NCBI GenBank assembly: GCA_965212005.1
Contig: OZ243038.1
Coordinates: forward strand, 744,001-808,000
Direction of reading: 5' to 3'
Source of the DNA: G965212005 sp965212005
GTDB lineage: Bacteria; Pseudomonadota; Gammaproteobacteria; Porifericomitales; Porifericomitaceae
DNA length: 64,000 bases
Shown here: piece by piece, positions 60,201-64,000 of the stretch
Layout of the letters: each line of letters begins with the position of its first letter
Position numbering within the stretch: position 1 is the first letter of the stretch
Position numbers and translations under genes: made by a program
The notes under the pieces: generated by a model
Seen by the model: only the letters and a program-made list of their open reading frames with translations
Told to the model about the DNA's origin: nothing
The model's database searches: none

Positions 60201-60689
60201 AAGGAGGGTCAGGTCGGCTGTGTCAGAGCATAAGGGCGTCTCGGGCGGCGGCACGGTGCCGGGTTGACGCCTGAGGCCCGACATCTGGCCGCGATAATAG
60301 GTCACTGTCGTTGTCGTTGATGTCGTTATGGCGTCTGGCCCGCTATTTGTCACGGTGCTGTCCAGCGTGAGGAGGTCCCCGACTTCAGCATTTCTACTCG
60401 GGGCGACCGGGCCTTCTAACACAATGGTCAGATTAGTCTGCGCCGCCGCGTACTGGGCGGGAATGAAAGTCAGCGCAAGGAGCGCCACGGCGAAGGCGGA
60501 CGCCTTGCCGAATAATCCCGGCGACCCGCGCCGCCGGCTGCGCCCACCGGCATACGCGTCATTTCGCGCCCGGCCATCATGGCCTGGCTCGGTCGGGTGG
60601 CAAGCACCAGCCATCGGTACGCCCACAGACGATATCCGAGGCGTTTTCAGGGCATTTTTTATTACCAGCATCAAATGACAAAATGGCAT
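45273..60689 (-). CDS. Gene D: giant modular autotransporter (about 5138 aa)
   Basis: The ATG at 60689 has an AAGG Shine-Dalgarno about 10 nt upstream and gives an unusually long signal sequence (hydrophobic AFAVALLALTFIPAQ, cleavage AAA|QT near residue 83); an ATG at 60614 is the alternative. The N-terminal passenger has repeated CARDB/Ig-like domains (TNLTIVLEGPV..., PDLRISA...), unlike A, B and C. Then come cadherin-like beta-sandwich, VCBS, PKD, Ig-like, cadherin and fibronectin III domains, including a 915-bp tandem block. The linker SEAMEMTLGAFGRSF precedes the barrel (about 4800-5138), ending SVRY-stop. Predicted type V secreted surface protein. The frame is uninterrupted over 15.4 kb. 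Confidence 0.9.
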   Translation of the reverse strand: MPFCHLMLVIKNALKTPRISSVGVPMAGACHPTEPGHDGRARNDAYAGGRSRRRGSPGLFGKASAFAVALLALTFIPAQYAAAQTNLTIVLEGPVAPSRNAEVGDLLTLDSTVTNSGPDAITTSTTTTVTYYRGQMSGLRRQPGTVPPPETPLCSDTADLTLLCREGTADATAASGLANGVAHTDDLALTPAATAPTVAAGTVFHYFACLSNTDDTDASDNCSPSLFVRVFAVRPDLRISAASAPATAMAGTAFNFITEVTNGGTLASGTEDLTFYQALASRAPTEAQRREVGNFVLSGIIPSGVIEVTPSTTPTVGGLAAGATTAPVVTSLTPPDDTVTGNYIYFVCVDGPTAETLTDNNCSLGLTGVTAPGGTEAVDAPAVSVTALPTAAITASNPDTLTEANLNGATLTVTLADTAYANSLDAAQFMLVTTVSGVTVASVSGMDTTNAVLTLDYDGSNFDTDAMLGVTVTDAAHTGTGDLTTASVTVEVDESRDATLSGLTLSGGAMLNPAFAAGTLTYTADVANDVADIMVTPTATDGNATIAVNGTAVTSGSASTAITLTAGAATDIAVVVTAEDGTTTQTYDLAVTRAAAAPPAPDLSIDAALVPSGTTPQEGKIIATTGTPFSLTATIINRGTAATPTESDTSNPPARFFLYRSSGAIPATLPENDCDPGPLASGACVEAQAAGDNPREIDSIDPNGASRTELFSGLTLGVEGDYHYFACAFVANEATPTNADNCSPVLTVVADISDTGEGPIPDDGGRIDFASDIDQFRLVSNSFTAGNTYTITLTGGAAARLRLVYNDGTNSGDPVASPLVVENVPTGIHDIQISVVAGTTSFPVAYTGLTVVDTTPASIDLSIVLDTAALPTNVDVGDALILRSTVTNDGEAITGSTTTTVTYYRSSTGRSSPPSSNLLVPTPTPPLCSTTTANLDTLCIEGTASATAASGLAVNAEQANITLTPAANAPAVAANRTFHYFACLSNPAETVIPEVVDAITINNPNCTASEQVAVRTLRPDLRISAVTAPSNATAGTAFTFTTEVTNGGTAASGQEALTFYQVPASPALSAADRREIISDVFASLGTIRHSVIAVTPSPTPTVGGLGIGAVTDPVITTSLTPPANTAAGDYLYFVCVDDPTLETNTDNNCSLGLTGVTAPDGTEAVDAPTVSVTALPPVLTVTAPVVNDTGTTLSYTVSNTGGTVANGGATFSVYRRGTESTDPVASPVSGELVGTADQAISGEISTATSPFDVPDITIDTPVDATNYYYYVCVTAATTPPVTACSRTSNVVNLTGDLTITAAPANIPASLMAGANFPNDISVTVDNIGNGQAPQGWFLNFFRTATRADAGSVPSPFPDDCTATETSLCWLGRFPATGGQAAIPGLESAPPVTGVQFTNPGHTAPTAPGTYHYFACVVAPGGATGDSNRTNQCGTVDESVAVTVTAVGVVTAAITATVPTSLTEANLDGATLTVTLTGTTYETSLPANSVTLNTAATTAGVTVTAVRVSATEATLTLAFDRAVSDFDTDLDIIVTVAAVAHAGTGDLDTGTVTVTAVMESSNADLSALELSEGMLDPGFAAATLTYTAMVDNSVRSLTLTPTAADAGASIAVAGTAVDSGMASERISLAVGANFIFVVVTAADGSTMLTYTVTVMRASMPGRVTATISATNPSPLTERNLNGAMLTITLTNSEFVDPLPATGGFSVSQSPIFGGIEDTSFSSIVRVDATTVILTLIQDGTDFDSDLTLAINIGSRVHTAATSLDASPPVPVMAVMESSNADLRALELSEGMLTPGFAAATLTYTAMVDNSVSSLTLTPTAADDGAGITVDGAVVASGAASDPVELDVGPNLIDVVVTAEDGPPATVTYMVTVTRMAAAITLSGDTAGAVTEDDNTANTATGTLTVANPGGSTDVVAPTESGTYGAFVIAADTGAWTYTLDNADDDTNALAAGDIDRETFTIAAAADPIVTQVVTITITGANDAPDADAGPDQPAVAPSATVMLDGSASADPDTGDAIVSYAWTQDSGTDVTLSATTVVSPTFTAPDDAATLVFSLVVNDGDVDSVADTVTITVTGAPAASISATNPPSLTEANLEGATLSVTLANTVYASPLGAGSFALNTEATDAGVVVADSVVRDSDTQATLTLNYADLDFDDDIDIIVTVPAASHTGAGDLTTGAVTVTAVVETSRLSALTLSAGTLDPVFDAEIFDYIASVVNSVDRIAVTPTVAAGVEILVNGNRVNSGEASQGIMLNVGSTNVITVIVTGAIAPAQTYTLTITRAAAPTATISATVPPSLTEATLNGATLTVTLANTTYENLLPASLITLNTAAITAGVTATAVRDSDIQATLTLAFDRATSDFDDNLDIRVTVPDAAHRVAGNLSTGAVTVTAIVESSDATLSGLSLSGGAVLAPVFAPTTLTYTADVANDVAEIMVTPTATDAAGATIAVDGTAVNSGAASTAIALTAGVVTPITVLVTAEDGTTQTYTLAVTRAAAPTAAIATPASLTEAALNSATVTVMLTNTEYVPGVLAANLFTVTLLSGSGVTVSTATRTSEVLATLTLAYGGTGIDANTTLGVRVGAAAHSGAGDLDTATIPVTATPPSLAGDTFTVAENTAAATPVGTPLVPDNFPAGSQTWAIVSGNTGNDFAINPSTGQLTVAANDSINFEDTPSYTLMVSLTIGAATAQATVAVTVTDVDEPPAAPAAPTVAAAAESLIVNWTAPVNSGPAITGYDVRYRVGSTGAYTDAADPGTATSLTITGLTAATLYEVQVRAVNAEGMSAYSAPGTGTPLSSAAPTASITTTVPGTLTEANLNGAMLTVTLSNATYVGPLTASQFTLAGAPGGAMISVESVTGSGTQAALVLAYPEAGADLDSDLNLSVVVAAAAHSGDDPLTTAPVTVADNAAPVISNPGSQSYVQDAPITVLTITVTDDDGDADGNPPVVTLMNLPNGLMFDGTDQVSGTPTALGDTEVTITAVDGVNDMVTDTFSITVNAAALSFGGATITAQTYTMDTAITDLTLPVASGGTGTLSYAIIETLPSGLSFDTDTRVLSGTPNAVQALTTYTYTATDAATSPAMVTLVFTITITAPPIPDTNGPPTFAPAGNPTIVYVVGAPAPNLQLVSASGGDGMLVYSIDPTPALPPTLSFNPATRILSGVPATAVFPATDFTYRVADSDVNNTDADTDTIILNISVEADVPPAFALGTAIPAQRYTVNTAITPPVTLPVATGGNERGIFGAPSDITYTITPDLPAGLTFNAAATPPTITGTPQTVQTTASTHTYRAADEDANTADSDAATLNFTVTIPSAPIVISGETAGAVTEDAATATATGTLTVTNSGGGGTEVVAQTDDGTYGTFSIVADTRVWTYTLNNAAGSATDVLAANAMETDVFTVVAAADPRATTDVTITITGANDAPTVTISAPADGTDVEFGTALTLTATGEDPDTGTTLSYAWSANPNVGSFTDAAVASTTWTAPAGGTAPVTLTLTVTDDATPPLSGTAEVTVNPVAMAPPSAAIATPSSLTEATLEGATVTVMLTSTEYVGTLAANLFGVTLSGGATGVSVSAVTRTSAVLATLTLAYGGTGIDANTTLGVRVGAAAHTGAGDLDTATIPVTATAPSLPNATFSVAENAAANTPVGTPLVPDNFPAGSQTWAIVSGNTGNDFAINPSTGQLTVAADDSINFEDTPSYTLEVSLTIGAATAQATVTVTVTDVEEVPSAPAAPTVTPGVESLAVTWTAPDNNGPAITGYNVEYRLSSSAPAGAYTDAGHSGTTPDITIPGLMASVEYQVRVRATNAEGDGPYSALGMGTPMAPTTPTATISTPTTAIAEADLSGTELAVTLSNTEYVGTLAAVQFTINHGTGASGVTVSGVVRTSPTVATLTLAYTSGIDADTTLGVTVAAAAHTGDDALTTDNTVMVTATPPSLAGATFTVAENTAADMNVGTPLAAAEFPAGSQTWAIVSGNTGNDFAINPSTGQLTVAADDSINFEDTPSYTLEVSLTIGAATAQATVTVTVTDVEEVPSAPAAPTVTPGVESLAVTWTAPDNNGPAITGYNVEYRLSSSAPAGVYTDAGHSGTTPDITIPGLMASVEYQVRVRATNAEGDGPYSALGTGTPMAPTTPTATISTPTTAIAEADLSGTELAVTLSNTEYVGTLAAVQFTINHGTGASGVTVSNVVRTGNTVATLTLAYTSGIDADTTLGVTVVAAAHTGDDALTTDNTVMVTATPPSLAGATFTVAENTAADMNVGTPLAAAEFPSGTQTWAIVSGNTGGDFNIAEATGQLTVAANDSINFEDTPSYTLEVSLTIGAATAQATVAVTVDDVDEPPSAPAAPTVTAGAVSLNVDWTAPDNNGPAITGYNVQFRTGSDPFTVASPGPGAATSLTITGLTASMLYEVQVRAVNAEGNGAYSASGSGTPLAATAPTASIPTTVPSTLTEANLDGAMLTVTLTNATYMGTLMASQFTLTGTPGAAMISVASVMAVSTTQAVLELSYTGTDLDSDLNLRVVVDAAAHSGTNPLTTAAVAVDDNVAPVIVNPGPQSYVQNAPITALTITVNDADGDGAGTSPTVTLTSLPTGLVFDGTDQVTGTPTELGDTVVSITADDGVNDRVTATFTITVTSSGGALSFGGATIDAQTYTVNTAITDLTLPVVTGGTGPYGYALLGMPSGLSFNAMTRVLSGTPDTEQGATTYTYTATDSALSPAAVTLSLMITVEPGSGVTGGPLEVARSEAMEMTLGAFGRSFTSGAVEVLGERFSSGAGGSQLTFGGRTLSLESLRNGQAAANAGDESDNQQPVPAAAGGQQTSVGALFAGSAFQLSLNEGDAAGVGATTLWARGSVGNYEGEPEDGFQLDGDIVSGYLGLDYRASRRTLVGVAVSHSRGDADFSSAAIADGEVETELTSILPYVQWQPRAGLSVWGLVGYGLGESEITDSGQSRKTDVEMQTAALGARGKLWSGGRADVALKASALTVEIESDSEQNLSSVTTRAHRLRMALAGNRHGAASARGGRFGQRFELGLRWDLGDVETGAGADLGAGVEYANPRSGTRLRLDGHYLLVHEESDFEAWEVSAEVGITPSLWGRGVRFALQPGWDSAGARQRMVMDFTDVLGPAWRGDGLKLELYGEHAEDHEFGLEGSVRY
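47930..49760. repeat. Tandem 915-bp duplication inside gene D
   Basis: Two nearly identical blocks (starting near 47930 and 48845, with a third partial start near 49633) encode cadherin (VAENTAADMNVGTPLAAAEF), fibronectin III (LAVTWTAPDNNGPAITGYN) and Calx-like (STPTTAIAEADLSGTELAV) domains. 915 bp is 305 codons. Confidence 0.93.
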
Positions 60690-60757
60690 GGTTGCAACCT
60701 TGGTTGGGGCGAGTGAAGGGCGAATTATAAGCGAAAATGGCGGGCAGTACCATAATT

Positions 60758-60786
60758 ATTGTATGGGGGCACCACATACTGGACAA
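60758..60786 (-). promoter_or_regulatory. Predicted hybrid promoter of gene D with -35 in the IS-X end
   Basis: Minus strand TTGTCC (60781..60786, inside the IS-X terminal sequence), 17 bp, TACAAT (60758..60763, at the element edge). The ATG lies about 69 nt downstream. A second -10-like TATAAT is at 60724..60729 without a good -35. Gene D lacks the TTGKCA promoter module of A, B and C. Confidence 0.5.
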
Positions 60787-60813
60787 ATCCGGGAGTTGCC
60801 GGGCGATGGCTTG

Positions 60814-61670
60814 TCAGGGGGTCAGGCAGCCCCATCCCCGGTGCGGGCGGTCGCCGTTGTAGCGTTGCCAATCCTCCGGCAGGCAATCGTTGAAACCGCA
60901 CCGATCATCCGACGGCAAGTCTTCCTGGTAGTCCACGAATTCCTCTTGCACGGTGCGCTTGAAGCGCTCGCTGCAGGCACTCCTCTTCGGGCAGCGCGGG
61001 CAAGTGTAGCAGTGGTGCCGGCCTTGCTGTTTGGCATACTCGTCCCAGGCGCCGGCGAACTCGCTGCCGTTGTCGCTCAGCCCCTGCCGGATGGAGCCCG
61101 GCAAGAGCGTTTTGACCAGGCTCGCGCAGCGCATGGCGGTGCGGCTGTGGATGCCATTGGTGGCGAGGGCGAAGCGGAAGCGGCCGGCGTTATCGGTGGC
61201 GGTGAAGATAGATTGGCGGCAGCCGTTGATGAAGCGCAGCACCGTATCAAAGGCCACGCGGTGGCCGGGGATGGCAGTGCGCAAGTTGCAGCCGAGGCGC
61301 AGCGGAGTGCAGCGCATCTTGTCGGGGGCGTTGGCAACCAGCCGCCCGATGGTGCGGGCGCCGGGGCACGGCAGGCGGCGCCAGGCGCACCACGACACGA
61401 GCAGCACCTGCAGTTTCTCTTTGCCGCAGTTGGGCAAGCGCCGGCGCAACTCGCGGATATGCGTGATGATCTCCGCCGGTCATTGCCACCGCGCCTTTGC
61501 TTCGGTGCGCGGCTGCGGTCCTGCAGCGCACGCCGGTCGATTGCGCGCCAGCCGCGGCGCCAGGCGTAGCGCGAGAAGCGGCTGTGGCCGGGGTGATCCA
61601 TGGTTGCAGCCAGACCGTATTTTTCCCGGAATACCAGGGCGTCGCGCTTTTGCTTGGCCGAAAGGCTCAT
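60814..61670 (-). pseudogene. IS-X (IS481/IS3-like) transposase, frameshifted
   Basis: Best N-terminus of the family: ATG at 61670 (MSLSAKQKRDALVFREKYG) with AAAGGAG six bases upstream. After SRAPKQRR the frame shifts (about 61487); the second frame carries GKEKLQVLLVSW, VAFDTVLRF (Asp), LSDNGSEFAG (Asp), ACSERFKRTVQEEF (Glu) and RPHRGWGCLTP. About 20 residues rich in Arg/Lys are missing near 61285 compared with the 43-kb copy. Inactive. Confidence 0.88.
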
Positions 61671-61794
61671 GTTGCTCTCCTTTATGCCTGAAGAAGCAAC
61701 ATTGTAAAAGCCCGTATATACCCGCGGATGATTGTGTTACAGACTCTCCCACCGTGTCCCTGGGCATTTCCTATCTACAACAAAGAGGTTTCTA

Positions 61795-62886
61795 ATGGCT
61801 CTCACCCGTCTGCATAAACTGGCCACTACCACCCCGGCCATTCGCCGCGAATTCCAAACTAGCAAGCTGTCGGTCGCCAAGCTGGCCAAGAAGTACGGTG
61901 TGTCCCCGACCACCGTGCAGAAATGGCGCCACCGGGAGGACGTATACGACCGTTCCCATGCCCGCCATAACCTGTTGTCGTCCATCAGCACGCTGCACGA
62001 GGAAGTGATCGTTGAGCTGCGCACGCGCCTGCGCTTGGGCATCAGCGACATCACTGAGGTCGTCAATCGCTGCTGCAAAACCTCCTATTCGAGCTCTGCG
62101 GCGCATCGCTGCCTTCAGCGTAACGGGGTCTCGAAGCTTCCCAAGCAGACGCCGCAGCGCAGCCATCAACACTTTGATGTGGAGGCCGAGCCGGGGTTTG
62201 TGCACCTGGATGTGAAGTACCTGACGAAGCTCAAGGGCAAGCGTTCCTACGTCTATGTGGGCATAGACCGGGCCACGCGCTATGTGTATGTCGAGGTGCA
62301 CGATGACCTCAAGCCGGCCACAGCGGCGGCCTTTGTGGAGCAGCTCCGGCGGCATCTTGAGGACTTGCACGTGCGCTTGCGGGTGGTGTTGAGCGACAAT
62401 GGGTTTGAGTGGACCGACCGCTGTGCCGGCAAGCGAAAAGCGAAAGGCAGCGGCAAGCATGCGGTGGGTCGCTTGTGCGCCAAGTGGTCGATAGAGCATC
62501 GCCTGACGCGGGTACGTCGCGCGCAGACCAATGGCATGGTGGAGCGTTTCAACCGCAGGATCAGCGAGGCCCTGGCGCAGCAGGAGAAGATCAAGGAGGA
62601 CTCGGAGCGCAGCTGCTTCTCGACGCATGAGCAACGCAATAAATTTATGTACCGCTTTGCCTCAAACTACAACAAAACCCGGCGGCAATGCTTGAAACAA
62701 CTTTCCCCTACCCAAGTTCTCCTTAATCATACGGGACAGTACACGTACGCGGAAGCCGACGTGCTGGATCAGCCTGTCGGCTTCCTTTTTTCAGCAGGCC
62801 ATGAGTCCAGTATGTTTCCGGCCCTATGCAGCGGGTCAAAAAGTAGAAAAAGTGCTCTCGCCATGCGGTCGACAGGAACAGCCTGA
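61795..62886 (+). CDS. IS481-like transposase (DDE), C-terminus altered
   Basis: The start ATG at 61795 follows AAAGAGG with good spacing and begins MALTRLHKLATTTPA. HTH about residues 25-47 (LSVAKLAKKYGVSPTTVQKW). The integrase core shows D139 (FVHLDVKYL), D201 (VVLSDNGFEW) and E250 (TNGMVERFNRR). It is a different element from IS-X and is the only long plus-strand gene. The last about 45 residues (from QYTYAEADVLD) are translated from the terminator module and flank, so the original stop or 3' end is probably lost. The element start may be near 61734 (tgtgttacag); no matching right end was found. Confidence 0.9.
   Translation: MALTRLHKLATTTPAIRREFQTSKLSVAKLAKKYGVSPTTVQKWRHREDVYDRSHARHNLLSSISTLHEEVIVELRTRLRLGISDITEVVNRCCKTSYSSSAAHRCLQRNGVSKLPKQTPQRSHQHFDVEAEPGFVHLDVKYLTKLKGKRSYVYVGIDRATRYVYVEVHDDLKPATAAAFVEQLRRHLEDLHVRLRVVLSDNGFEWTDRCAGKRKAKGSGKHAVGRLCAKWSIEHRLTRVRRAQTNGMVERFNRRISEALAQQEKIKEDSERSCFSTHEQRNKFMYRFASNYNKTRRQCLKQLSPTQVLLNHTGQYTYAEADVLDQPVGFLFSAGHESSMFPALCSGSKSRKSALAMRSTGTA
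62751..62791 (+). terminator. Rho-independent terminator within the 3' part of the IS481-like frame
   Basis: GGAAGCCGAC, 15-nt loop, GTCGGCTTCC, then TTTTTT. Ten-pair stem with a U tract on the plus strand, in position to end transcription of the transposase gene. Copies or halves of this module with the same downstream flank (tcagcaggccatgagtcc) occur at 2856, 41080 and 43950. Confidence 0.8.
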
Positions 62887-62969
62887 CATATGCGGTGGCA
62901 GCCAGTACAAACGGCGTTACGGCTTTAGCGACTTCATAAAATGAGTACTGCTATTTGGGCATTGCCAAC

Positions 62970-63415
62970 CTATATTTCTGAAATTTTCCTGGCAAATCTC
63001 ACCACATTTTCATACTCTGGATGTTTGCCATCGTCTGTTACCACCTTAAGCAAATCATCAAGAGGCCACCCCGGTGAACATGCGCCCTCTTGCAACAAGC
63101 GTTCAACCTGCTCCTTGCTCTCCGGATAGTCTTTGTAGAAACAAGCGTAGCGATAAAACCATAGTTCCAATTCCAGACACCCTGTGTTCAGGTAACTGGA
63201 GATGTTCAAATGCCTTATCTATAAATATTTTTGCTTGCTTAAACTGTCTTTTTCCCAACAACGAGAACGCGTAATTACCGTTGAAACCGGCATTGTCCGC
63301 TTTCAAGTGCAATGCCTTCCTGTAATACCTTTCGGCTTGGTCGTAATCTTTCCTTATGTCGCTTAAGAAATTGGCGTAATTGCCGTTGAAATCGGCGTTG
63401 TCGAGACTGTAAAAT
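62970..63415 (-). pseudogene. TPR part of a broken SIR2-TPR gene
   Basis: The first frame (about 63415 to 63210) encodes two tetratricopeptide units (DNADFNGNYANFL... ERYYRKALHLK; DNAGFNGNYAFSLL... FIDKAFEHL). Near 63200 the frame shifts to a second open stretch (62970..63209: LNTGCLELELWFYRYACFY... VVRFARKIS), a helical C-terminal region typical of such proteins. No start codon of its own fits; it is out of frame with the SIR2 part upstream. Confidence 0.75.
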
Positions 63416-63797
63416 TTGTTGTGATAACTAAATTATGTTGTCCTCCTTCTAAAATTCGCGCCAGAAATGAATAACCACAACTTGGTTCCGCGTCTTGCAT
63501 CGTGCGCTCCAAATAATCGTAGCTTGCTTGATGATCCGCTTCAAAACGTTTGGCAAAAATCCGTGGATAATAACGCGCATAATCACGCTTATCTATTTGT
63601 TCTTCTTTCCGCCAATTCTGAAACTTTTTATCTCCCAGGTCTGCCTTGAGCTCTGCAATCCATTTTTCCGCCAACTCTGCGCCGGTGGGGATGCCGGAGC
63701 TTTTGGATGCGCCGGCGCCGAGGATAAAACAAAATCGGCAAGTCAGATTATCTTTGGCAACGCGGCGGATAAATTGCCTGTAAGTAATTTCTGTCAT
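63412..63797 (-). pseudogene. SIR2-domain NAD-binding N-terminus, broken
   Basis: From ATG 63797 (MTEITYRQF) the frame shows the SIR2 NAD-binding motif FILGAGASKSSGIPTG and later LVITTNF. In intact relatives TTNFD and the catalytic part follow; here the frame runs directly into TPR codons in the wrong phase (TVSTTPIST, stop at 63363). This fits a deletion joining SIR2 to TPR sequence near 63413. SIR2-TPR proteins are often linked to phage defence, but this copy cannot make a complete enzyme. An upstream ATG at 63926 is possible but adds unconserved residues. Confidence 0.78.
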
Positions 63798-64000
63798 GCT
63801 GTCATGTCCATGAAACGATAGTACAACACCATAGTAACCCATAGCCCGCGCACCGGTCAGCCTGGGGCGGGTAAAAACAGGGGTTTCTACCTGATTGACA
63901 GATAGATGTAATAATAAGCCAGGCAAAATAAGCGCAAGAGGAACATCTCGCTTACCAGGGCCGTTCCGTTTGCCACGCCGGCCCCCGCGGCGCCGGCGAA
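63798..64000. other. Right-edge non-coding sequence
   Basis: Upstream region of the SIR2 remnant; no gene or clear promoter is recognised before the window ends. Confidence 0.5.

Noticed and set aside
61792..62634. Minus-strand 280-codon frame over the IS481-like transposase
   Set aside because: The plus strand has a good ribosome site, HTH and DDE motifs; the antisense frame has no recognisable features.

Overview
The window reads as a G+C-rich, IS-rich gammaproteobacterial chromosome. The only housekeeping genes are dapB and a 5'-truncated dnaJ, both very close to gammaproteobacterial proteins and in the usual dnaJ-dapB order. Together with many insertion sequences, pseudogenes and segmental duplications, this suggests a genome under active rearrangement, perhaps of a host-associated bacterium; no finer taxonomic placement is possible from the sequence.

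The dominant content is a family of giant minus-strand surface proteins: gene A (1..1131, running off the left edge), gene B (8771..26203, 5810 aa), gene C (29374..40614, 3746 aa) and gene D (45273..60689, about 5138 aa). A frameshifted fifth member lies at 5573..6231. Each complete member has a Sec signal peptide, a passenger of Ig-like, cadherin-like, VCBS, PKD, Calx-beta, fibronectin III and PPC-like modules, and a nearly identical C-terminal autotransporter beta-barrel of about 340 residues ending in an aromatic residue. Passengers differ between members and contain private near-identical tandem domain blocks (4 x 627 bp in B, 924 bp in C, 915 bp in D). A roughly 200-bp fibronectin III block is shared almost identically between B and D.

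The flanks of these genes are modular too. Five copies of one promoter-leader cassette (TTGKCA, 17 bp, -10 box, then 230-340 nt of leader) precede A, the pseudogene, a coiled-coil DUF1640-like gene (7370..7966), B and C. Downstream of B, C and D are G-rich tandem arrays of about 137-144 bp units (one unit at B, seven at C, six at D), and each unit carries a copy of the last autotransporter codons including the terminal aromatic residue. The C array ends exactly where dnaJ is broken, so dapB and the 3' part of dnaJ form a small housekeeping island between B and C.

Mobile elements: an intact IS256-family element (1286..2586) with an 8-bp target duplication has landed between gene A and its promoter. 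Two IS30 copies (3702..4799, 41925..43025) share an amber codon near the transposase N-terminus. Several decayed copies of an IS481/IS3-like element (here called IS-X) sit upstream of A, C and D and may supply an outward promoter to D. A different IS481-like transposase lies at 61795..62886. A segment carrying the start of A/C, the promoter, a dCTP-deaminase-like membrane protein gene and IS30 is present twice (<1..4799 and 39091..43025). The right end carries a broken SIR2-TPR gene.

The most interesting system-level reading is a surface-protein diversification locus: constant promoter and constant barrel cassettes, variable modular passengers, and abundant homologous repeats for recombination. 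This is inference from sequence architecture. Assembly error in such repetitive DNA must be excluded with long reads.
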